NCBI GenBank assembly: GCA_905250115.1
Contig: CAJNOI010000206.1
Span: 62,001 to 126,000, forward strand
DNA from: Adineta steineri
Lineage: Eukaryota > Rotifera > Eurotatoria > Adinetida > Adinetidae
Direction: 5' to 3'
Length of the DNA: 64,000 bases
In this document: piece after piece, positions 56,301 to 64,000 of the stretch
Position numbering within the stretch: position 1 is the first letter of the stretch
How the letters are laid out: every line of letters begins with the position of its first letter
Notes under the pieces: model-generated
Database searches by the model: none
Told to the model about the DNA's origin: nothing
Seen by the model: only the letters and a program-made list of their open reading frames with translations
Made by a program: the position numbers and the translations under genes

Positions 56301-57986
56301 GCCTGATTCACATGCACGATCGTACCAAATTCTTGCCATTTCAAAATCATTTTTACTTAATCGCATCTCTGCTAAAGTCATCATAGCAACTGCATCGCCT
56401 CTTTTCGCTGCTAATTCATGTAATTCTTCAGCTTTTTCGAGATTTTTATCAACCGCAAGACCATCTAGATACATTACACCTAGATTATTAGCAGCCATTG
56501 CGCTACCATGATTAGTAGCACGTTGATACCAATAAACTGCTAATGAAAGATCCTTGCGAACACTAATACCTTCAAAATATCTTACTCCTAAAGCGTGTTC
56601 AGATTCAGCTACACCAATATTTGGCAGTCCTTTTATTATAGGATGTTCTGGTGGTTGTGTCGCTGCTTTTTCAAGCCATTCGCGAGCCACATTATGATCT
56701 TTTTTTACACCTAGACCTTTATCAAATAATCGAGCTAAGTTATACATTCCTTCAGCATTGCCGGCATTTGCTGCTTTGGCAAAATATTTCGCAGCTTGTT
56801 CATAATCTTGTATAACATCAATATCCCCAAGTGCAAACTGATGCCCTTTCATTACATCAGCTGCTGATGGATCTATTAGCTCGAGTAAACTCCTATTTTG
56901 CCTCACCATTTCTGGATCCAAACCGAACTTTTCTTTTAGTTCATTTAAATTTTCAGGAATTGTTTTCCAATTCGCTCGTGGATCGAGATATTCTTGTCGA
57001 GAATTTCGATGAACAATTATACGACTTTCATCTAGTGCTTTTTGTATTTCAATTTTAGTCGGATCAAGTGCCAATGCTCGTTCAAATGAATTGATTGCCT
57101 TGTCATGATAATCTAAGATAGCATAGACTTGTCCAACACGAAAATGTGCTTTCCACCATGTCACCCAAAGTTTTCTTGCTTGTTTAGCATCTTTTAGAGC
57201 ACGATCTAATTCTTTTGTTATATCGCCATCTTCAGAATTATCAACCGTGTATAAATGTTGTTTATATAATGATACTCGACTCGCAGCCATATTCGAAAAG
57301 AAAGTAGCTCGATCATGATTTGAAACACTTGATAAAACTGTTGCTTGGATAAAGAATTTTATTGCTTCAGAATACGTTCCATCTTTATGAGCTTGTATAC
57401 CTAAGGATTTGAGACGTAATGCTTCGTTCTTATTTTCTTCATTTATTGTTTGTTCTGGTGATTCAAACACACTATCATCCTTTAATTTATCTAATTCCGT
57501 ATCAATGTCACCGAATGCTACAAGAATTGTTGATAAATCATTCCATCGCTGATTGAATTCTGTATCATCAATAGATTTTGATGAAATATGAGCTAATGTA
57601 TTTCTTAAATCTTTTAATTGTTTTATAAGCAAATCTTCTTGATCAAGTTTTTGTATTTCATTTGTATTCAATGTTTGTGGACGATCACTAAACAATAGAA
57701 TAGCAGTAAAAGTCGATACATCCCATTCATTCGTATCTCCATTACCAACAGTTTTCTTTTGTGGAGGCGTCAAATTGATTTTCTTATTTTTCGAAATAAC
57801 ATTTGTTAAATAATTATTTCCATGTACTGCTGAATCAATCCATATTTGACCATTGTTGAATATTGAGTAACGAGTTATAAACAAATTACGAAGTGTAAAA
57901 CATGCACGTGAGATTAACAAATCTAATTTGAAATAATTACGTACTTCATTTGATATATTGGCCATAAAATCTATCTTTTTATTCAA
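53393..57986 (-). pseudogene. HEPN-TPR-Sel1-MYND protein gene, split by a hAT-type insertion
   Basis: Two coding blocks on one strand flank a transposon: 57986-55332 (885 codons) and 54034-53393 (213 codons plus stop). Leaving out the element and one target copy keeps the frame exactly (NVEPD then PINNRK), for an ancestral 1098 residues. The N-terminal ~170 residues match the DZIP3-like HEPN fold with RNTLAH, the R-x4-H type motif of HEPN RNases. Then come TPRs (EALRLKSLGIQAHKDGTYSE, AHFRVGQVYAILDYHDKA), Sel1-like repeats (GMYNLARLFDKGLGVKKD, ANNLGVMYLDGLAVDKN), more TPRs, a beta-rich segment and a C-terminal MYND zinc finger (CRYC...CGKC...YCSKEC...WKLYNHKLIC). As it stands, translation would end six codons past the last host codon and lose the MYND end. 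The allele could still make an 891-residue protein. An earlier start at 57965 (MANISNEV) is also possible. Confidence 0.85.
54043..55331. mobile_element. non-autonomous hAT-type transposon, 1289 bp, in a coding region
   Basis: Ends are imperfect 15-bp inverted repeats: CGGGGTTGCCAAGTC on the left and, on the other strand, CAGGCTTGCCAAATC on the right. The 8-bp target duplication (plus strand ATCTGGTT) is perfect at 54035-54042 and 55332-55339. A CAGGSTTGCCAA end with an 8-bp duplication is typical of hAT elements. Subterminal CAGGAG-type motifs recur near both ends. No transposase frame is seen. A 60-codon minus-strand frame (54895-55077, RKVFVLLEISEKRMLLSGKQ) looks protein-like but is not identified; it may be captured sequence. 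Confidence 0.9.
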
Positions 57987-58621
57987 TTATTTTGAATAAT
58001 GTCAGTGCACTTTACCAACTTTTATTTTTTCTTATGTTTGAAACTATGTCGCTTTGCAAAGAAAAGAGAAAAATAAAGCACATAAGTAAATTGAGTTTTG
58101 TGCAGACATAATAACAACATTATTTTTCCTCTTCCTTCTCAAATATTTTATTTCATCAAGGAGTATTTTAGCAGACAAAAAAACGCATTTTTACTGGTGT
58201 TTTTTTATAGAAGCAACACACTTTCAACGTGTTTCAACATCTCTTCTCAGTTTAAAAACAGCATTCTTTTTTTATCGGTGTGAGGCTAGAAGAATGAGAA
58301 AAATAATCTTAGTGGTTACAATCAGATCAATAAAAGATCATTATGGGGATCGGAAATTAGATCATGATCAGAGTTGCCAGATACTATAGTTGAAAATTGG
58401 GAAAGATTTTTAGAGATCATTTTAATACATTAAACTTCAATTTTTCAATCAAAGTATCAATACCCTTGTTGTAACTCTCCACAAAATATATTTCAATGAA
58501 AAAAATATCAAAATCTAGTGAATTTAACAAATAATAAACCATAAACTATACATATACATATCAGATAATAGATTGTTTTTTTATACAATATTTTTCACTA
58601 GAGCGAATAAGTTTTAACAAA
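57987..58621. other. spacer upstream of the HEPN gene
   Basis: AT-rich with homopolymers; short frames only. It contains the likely promoter of the HEPN gene, but no site can be named. Confidence 0.4.
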
Positions 58622-58698
58622 TCTTGGGTGTGGGTATGAGTGAGAATGATTGTTTTATATTGATCTTTCCTTCACATGTAAATCTACACCCTAAAGAT
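58622..58698. repeat. telomere-like hairpin repeat, copy 11
   Basis: Left TCTTGGGTGTGGGTATGAGT, right ATCTACACCCTAAAGATA; loop about 40 bp, the widest of the clear copies. Confidence 0.65.
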
Positions 58699-59223
58699 AA
58701 GAGTGTATTTCTAAAGACAAAATGTAACGATAAATTATGATTTAAATTTGATACGAAGATATTGAATATCTATTCTGAGAATATTAATTGAATTCAAATT
58801 GACAAATGAAAACAATCCAACCTTTCGCGGAAAAGAGTATTTGTTGATTGTTATCAGTAAAAAAAAGATTTATTAAAATGATATCAAAAGAGAAAGACAA
58901 AGAATAAATCATGTAGATATATAGAATAGATCATAAATAACTTTAATATAAGAAATTCAAATATTGTCAACCATAAAACATGATATTTTTATTACATGTA
59001 AAGATTAATTGAGAATACGGATACCAATATCGATAAGATCGCTAAATTCACCCACACAGCTAATGACCAAGGAAATTGCTCTTACAGGACTCTAATAGAT
59101 TCCGCAACATCAGCTAAGAGTTAAAAGATTCTAAAGTATGAAGTGACTACGATCAACTACAAAAAAAGACAACGGTACAAGAAAATATTGTGTCTATTTG
59201 TCACAAATTCGAGCCAGCTTAAG
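58699..59223. other. spacer, no gene seen
   Basis: AT-rich sequence between two hairpin repeats with no coding or RNA feature. Confidence 0.4.
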
Positions 59224-59345
59224 AGTGGGCGGGGTGAGTGTGGATGAAGAGAAGAGTATCATCCTCACCCACACCCTAAGGATAAGAGTGAGGTTGTAGT
59301 TTGAAGGAGAGCTGATACCCAAACTCTCCTTCACACAAACACTCT
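59224..59345. repeat. telomere-like hairpin repeats, copies 12 and 13, head to tail
   Basis: First unit: GAGTGGGCGGGGTGAGTGTG ... CTCACCCACACCCTAAGGAT. Second unit follows at once: AAGAGTGAGGTTGTAG ... CTCTCCTTCACACAAACACT. The second is more worn. They sit just past the end of the beta-lactamase-like pseudogene. Confidence 0.65.
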
Positions 59346-59374
59346 AAATATTATTTTTTTTCACGATAAAAACA

Positions 59375-60709
59375 TCAGTTAGTGAACAAGTAGAGAAAAA
59401 GAAGAACAGAAAGATAGCAATGAAAACTGGCTTGATCCATAGGAGAGGCAGATGTGGAAACATTATCGTTTTCGAAACATTGAAAGAGTAGCATATGAAT
59501 ATTTTGCCCTGTCTGACCAATTTCCATTGACAGATTATTTACTGTATTGATGTCATCACTGGATAAAAGAATTACACCTACACTGTTCATTTCATCTACT
59601 AGCATTAGATGTATCATGCCTAACATTGATCCGCTATGGCCAAGGTATCGACGACCATTGCTCATAGTTTGCCAATACCAACTAAGTCCAAATTGTGATG
59701 AAGGTGATTCTTGTGTAGAATTATTGTTTCCAATCAGACCATAGTCAGATATGTTACCGCCACCAACTATTGTCCGTATTTCAGCAATCGATCGGGGATG
59801 AAGAATAGAAGATCCATTATTGAGAAACATACGGAGATATACTGACAATGTATTCGCAGACATACGCAAAAGACCGGCAGGATACGCACCAAATCCGTAA
59901 TTTGAAATGTGTAACCAGGTGGGTAGATTGTCCTATTACAGAAAGAAGATTACGAAAATGAGTATTATTCATCATAGAATTGCATCCTTACTGAAATTGG
60001 TGTAAAATTTAGTTGTGGCATTACTTATTGCCATCTTTCAAGATCAGTTGTATTAAATACATATGCGTAATGTTTAACAAAATCTTCTATATTTTCAAAA
60101 TCAGATAATCGTACTCCGACTTTACTGATATCAACACCCAAGGGCTTGAGAACTTTTTCTTTGACATGTAGAATATAGGACATATTTGCTACTCGTTCAA
60201 CAACTCGGATTGATATATTTAAGACAAAATTCAGCCAATGTTTCATCGAATGCAGTATCATCTGGTCTATATTGCATGTTTTGTTCTTCAGGTTTGACGG
60301 TGATCGAAGCCGTATGTGAAAGTAATTTACGTAGAGTAATTGAATGAGAAGGATAATCTGGATGGTAAATACGTTGAACAGATTCGAATAAGTATCGATT
60401 GATATCTGTATCAAGATCAACAAGTTCTTTTTCTACAAGTTGCATGACGGCTGTAGCAATAAATGTTTTCGAGATTGAAGCAAGAGGAAAGATTGATGTA
60501 TCGATATCCATCGGACGTTTGGGTAATAAAGATTGATATCCATACGCATGTTGATAAAGTATATCAGTCGCATTGACGACAATAATGGCTGCTCCTGGAA
60601 TATGAACTCTCTCAAGAGACTCATTGATCAATTGCTAATTTTGACAATGCGATATATTGCCGGCAACAAGGTGAAAGGCTAGAAACAAAACATATAACAA
60701 GTTCGCCAT
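59375..60709 (-). pseudogene. beta-lactamase-related serine hydrolase pseudogene
   Basis: The frame starts at ATG 60709 with a signal-peptide-like leader (MANLLYVLFLAFHLV), then an in-frame stop right after it. The body continues INESLERVHIPGAAIIVV, YGYQSL, and PLASISKTF with the S-x-x-K active-site motif. After SITLRKLLSHTASI the frame shifts near 60,200, and the usual Y-x-N block is absent (small internal deletion). VVERVANMSY...EKVLKPLGV follows in another frame, then an in-frame stop after DLERWQ. A canonical 49-55 bp intron (donor GTAAGG near 59,990) leads to the last exon with YPAGLLRMSAN and GHSGSMLG (H-x-G motif). With several defects it is unlikely to be active. The parent is a class-C-like/LACTB-type esterase family that is abundant in bdelloids and bacteria. 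Confidence 0.82.
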
Positions 60710-61033
60710 TATCGTTCAATACTTTTTATTCTCATATCAGAATGTTGTTTTTTTATCAAATACAAAAAAGATAAGACTTAAATCCTTTTATTGTCATAAT
60801 CGCTATTTGTTTCTTTGATGCAGATTAATGTCAAATCAAAACTAAGACAATGTCAATATGAAGATAATAAGGAGAAACAAGTCTTGAAGCAGAGGATGAC
60901 TTGTATAAAATTAAATGCAATCATGTCCAATGAAAGACTGTTATTCGAATTTTAAAGAATTTCTCGATTAGTTAAGATATACTTGCTTTATGAAGGATTT
61001 AGATAAACAACAGCAAAAAAAATTACATTTATG
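60710..61033. other. spacer, no gene seen
   Basis: AT-rich 5' flank of the pseudogene. Nothing is recognised. Confidence 0.4.
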
Positions 61034-61087
61034 AAAGGTGTGACTGTGAGTATTCTTTTATTACAATCGTACCCTCATCCTCAAGAA
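61034..61087. repeat. telomere-like hairpin repeat, copy 14
   Basis: Left AAAGGTGTGACTGTGAG, right CGTACCCTCATCCTCAAGA. It lies about 30 bp past the stop of the NHL fragment. Confidence 0.55.
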
Positions 61088-61118
61088 TACACAATGAAAA
61101 ACAAAACAAAACAAAATG

Positions 61119-61375
61119 TTAATCTTTAGTAGTAAATTTTTCTACCAGATTAAAAGTTGAATCAACTACATACAAATCTCCATTTGTTTTATCAAGATAA
61201 ATTCCTTCTGGATTAGATAATTCATCAGTTTTTTTCGAATAAGGAACCCAATGAAAATAAAACTGAATTCCAATAATATCAATTCCTGCTAAATTTGTTT
61301 TATTATTGATTAATTTAATTGTTTTATCTTGAGATATATAAAGATTTCCATGACAATCATATTCAATTCCATTGA
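61119..61375 (-). pseudogene. NHL-repeat gene fragment (C-terminal end only)
   Basis: A minus-strand frame of about 85 codons ends with TAA at 61121-61119 and has no start codon. It reads GIEYDCHGNLYISQDKTIKL, then NPEGIYLDKTNGDLYVVDST and FNLVEKFTTKD, clearly the last blades of an NHL propeller like the gene at 27087-28301 but not a copy of it. Upstream it stops abruptly at a GGGTGTAGGTG repeat (61374-61395). No further exon with a suitable acceptor was found, so it is taken as a truncated gene. Confidence 0.65.
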
Positions 61376-61395
61376 GGGTGTAGGTGTTGAAGATG
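61374..61395. repeat. telomere-like repeat, half copy 15
   Basis: GAGGGTGTAGGTGTTGAAGA, the left arm only; no matching right arm is seen within 100 bp. It marks the break of the NHL fragment. Confidence 0.45.
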
Positions 61396-62987
61396 ATATA
61401 ATTGAAGAAACGGTTATGATATTGAGTATTCGATTGGCTACTCCAGAGGCAACGATGATAAGGAGAAAATCGTTGCCCTAGTGAAGTAACGTAGTAAATG
61501 ATGTGTTTGTAGAAGAATACAGTGTAATGGAATTATGACATCACTCTTTCTGTGTATTATGACCAATACAATTTTAAACATGAAAAATTTTCCTTTAGAA
61601 AAACTGATTAAGTATGTGTCTTACTTGATAAATCCTAAATATTATTTAGTATAGCTTTGATAAAATAATCAGATGTACACCATAATATTTTCCTTATATA
61701 TACTTGCGAATAAAAAGAAGCGTGTTAAAAGAAAATGAAGAGTGAAAGCAAAACTCTTTTTTTTCTAAATAAATTATAAATAACAGAATGGGAAAATAAT
61801 TCCTTCCAACATAAAATGATGCGTGTTATATCATACACGAGCAAAAAAAACAATGATTTTGAAATAATTATAATGAACAAAGAGTTGATTATATCAGGTA
61901 CGAATAATATATCTTGAAATGAGATAACATTGTTTATCTGAAGATAAATTATACCATAAAAAATATTTTGAAAACTTGTCTTAATATTATGTTCTACAAG
62001 AAATCATTAAAAAGTATACCCTAATCATAGATTAATTACCAAAATGTAAACAAAATAGAATCATTATTCTTTCATCATATTTTAAAAAAATTACATCAAA
62101 CAATATTCATCCAAATAAAGTTCTTTTTTTCATCCTGAGTAAATTCACAATCAAATTGAGTTTAAAACCTAAATACACATTAGTATCGTAGAGAATATGT
62201 ATAAATAAAATGACGATATATTTCTATACTAAAAAAGCTCACTATCATTTCAATCTAACGTCTATTAAGACTTCAAACGTTATGAAATCAATGTTAGAAA
62301 GATAAAAATCTGTTAAAAAAAATGATTGATCATAAATATAACAAAAATATGTTGTATTGTTGAATTACTTGAAACAATTTGTTTATGTATAAAATTGATC
62401 TATAAAATCATATATTATTAATGAATATTATATCTAGTTGTATAAAAAATATTATTGGTGTTATGTGACTACTTGAAAATGAATAATAATCTTAATATAA
62501 AGTTGTATGTCTTATAAATATATATATATGAATTTTATTGTAGAACTGGATTGATAATTTTGACTTCTCATACCTTATTAATTTATTATATTGTTTGTTT
62601 ACCGTTAATAAAACGTTAACTTACAGCTTCATGCTTGTATATAGGTTAAAAACAATCGAATAGTCACTCTCTCTTTATTTTGTCTACACCAATCGTTGAA
62701 TCTACTGCCCCTGAGTCTTTAATGATACTATGTTAATCCTACGCGATAGGCAAGATGAAAATACTAAGTATGTTTACATCTATGAAAAAAATATCGAAAA
62801 TTTTTGTTTTTAACACAATGTTACCTACGTTTTTTGACATAATGAAAGAAAACGGTTAAGATAAATGACGAAGGACGAAAAGTCAGTGATGCAAACAGTA
62901 TTCAATCATTCCTCATAATAATACATATAGACGCATAATACATTTTACCTCTCTTAGTAATTTATATTTGAAAAGAAAAAGGAGAAT
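61396..62987. other. AT-rich intergenic region
   Basis: About 1.6 kb with no credible frame, RNA gene or repeat. An acceptor-like CTCTTAG (62951-62957) lies about 30 bp before the ATG of the next gene and may serve 5' UTR or leader splicing. Confidence 0.4.
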
Positions 62988-64000
62988 ATGGATGATAAGG
63001 AACCACTATTAAAGAAACATAATAAATCACCTATTGACAATGATAGCGACAACGAAAATAAAAGGTATGATTTCTAAAAAAATATAATATTGATAAACAC
63101 ATAAGAACTCATCATTATTTATAGTTCTTTCGATTGGCGACAATATTTCAATCGACAAAAGACTGATGCTAGTAATAAAAAGTTAGACGATGAGAACAAA
63201 CAAACAAATAAAGATATTCCAATTGGTGTTTTTCAATTGGTAAGTATATTCTAACAAGAAATATCATAAGAGAAAGCATGTTGTTTTTCTTTTCAAAATA
63301 TATATGTGCATTAATTCATTTCATGTAATGATAGTTTCGATTTGCTGATCGTATTGATGTTCTTCTTATAATTACTGCTCTGTGTCTCATAGTGGGACAT
63401 ATAGTTTGTATTCTTGCCAACATAATTCTTTTTGGTCGAATCACGGGATTATTTGCTACTACATCATTTGCTGTTGATTGTAATAATCAAAATTTAACAT
63501 CTACAATTATCAATAATACTGTATGTCCTCCTGGTGTTGATCTTAATCCATTAAATTATGATCGATTACATAAGTAATTGAATAAAAAATATTTTTATTT
63601 TTAATCTTTTCAAATTTTTCATTTGTAGATTATGTCATTATGATAATAAAATGATTTCATCGACATCATCTCCATTAACACCTTTATTTCGAGAAAATGT
63701 TATGCATCTAGTTTATTTGTTCTTCGGTAAGTCTATTGAATATGATGATTAAAATTATAAAAAAAAACAAACGATTTGTTGTTACTCTGTATCAATGTAG
63801 GTTTTAGTCTTCTTATGCTTGTATGTGGTTTTCTTGAACGTATCTGTTGGACAACTGCTACGAAACGACAGACATCTCGCATGAGTGTTTTACTCTTTCA
63901 ATCACTTATTCAACGTGTAAGTAAAAATATTTTTTTACATTCATGAAATACTTTGTAGTTCGTGATCATAGATCCAAATTGAATAGTATCGAATTTCTAT
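62988..64000 (+). CDS. ABCB/P-glycoprotein-type ABC transporter, 5' part
   Basis: Five exons are visible (62988-63064, 63125-63239, 63335-63573, 63629-63726, 63801-63916) in consistent phase; the gene runs off the window. A polar N-terminus (MDDKEPLLKKHNKS) leads to IPIGVFQLFRFADRIDVLL and a first TM (LIITALCLIVGHIVCILANI) followed by LFGRITGLF, which match the start of MDR/P-gp and BSEP proteins (VGFFQLFRFSSSTD...). The first extracellular loop carries several N-glycosylation sites. TM2 (NVMHLVYLFFGFSLLMLVCGF) is followed by ERICWTTATKRQTSRMSVLLFQSLIQR, the intracellular coupling helix region of ABCB exporters (compare AAGRQ...IRxxFFxAIMRQ). ATP-binding domains lie outside the window. Introns are 55-95 bp, as in the left-hand genes. 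Confidence 0.85.

Noticed and set aside
1-64000. tRNA, rRNA, spliced-leader RNA genes and CRISPR arrays
   Set aside because: None was recognised by eye; a covariance-model scan would be decisive for small RNAs.

Overview
The window reads as nuclear DNA of a bdelloid rotifer (Adineta/Rotaria type). This is inferred from animal genes cut by many 45-70 bp introns, splice-acceptor-like sites directly before start codons (bdelloids are known to trans-splice leaders), an AT-rich background, and repeated GGGTGT units, which match the published bdelloid telomere unit TGTGGG. No sequence search was run. Exon models were read by hand and checked for GT/AG borders and frame.

Left part (1-31.4 kb): mostly conserved, intron-rich animal genes. 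In order: an FHL-type LIM protein (-, cut by the window edge), a possible small Q-rich ORF, a stargazin-like TARP/CACNG protein (-), a PTB-domain protein (-), RFC2 and MLX close together on +, an unassigned single-pass membrane protein (-), a VSX/CHX10 homeobox gene (-), then three genes on - (UPF3, a novel-type PKC, RidA; transcription order UPF3 to RidA), a secreted NHL-repeat protein (+) and an intronless ionotropic glutamate receptor (-). Two short hAT-type MITEs with perfect 8-bp target duplications lie between genes. A palindromic MITE fills most of one PKC intron.

Right part (31.4-62.9 kb): a different landscape. It holds a broken retroelement ORF1 relic, a 3139-residue intronless ORF of the DUF6606/DUF3638/DUF3645 giant-protein family with SecA-like motifs, an assembly gap of 100 N, a six-TM protein, two F-box-like genes, a HEPN-TPR-Sel1-MYND gene split by a 1.29-kb hAT-type insertion, a beta-lactamase-like pseudogene and a truncated NHL fragment. 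About fifteen short hairpin repeats built from telomere-like GGGTGTGGGTG units are scattered only here. The pattern resembles the subtelomeric, transfer-rich compartments described for bdelloids, though this is inference.

Far right (62.9-64 kb): the first five exons of an ABCB/P-glycoprotein-type transporter, running off the window.

The most notable observations are the TE-split HEPN/MYND gene, the telomere-like hairpin family confined to one half, the giant SecA-like ORF, a glutamate receptor with a GFG pore sequence where AMPA receptors have QQG, and a PKC whose catalytic-loop Asn is His.
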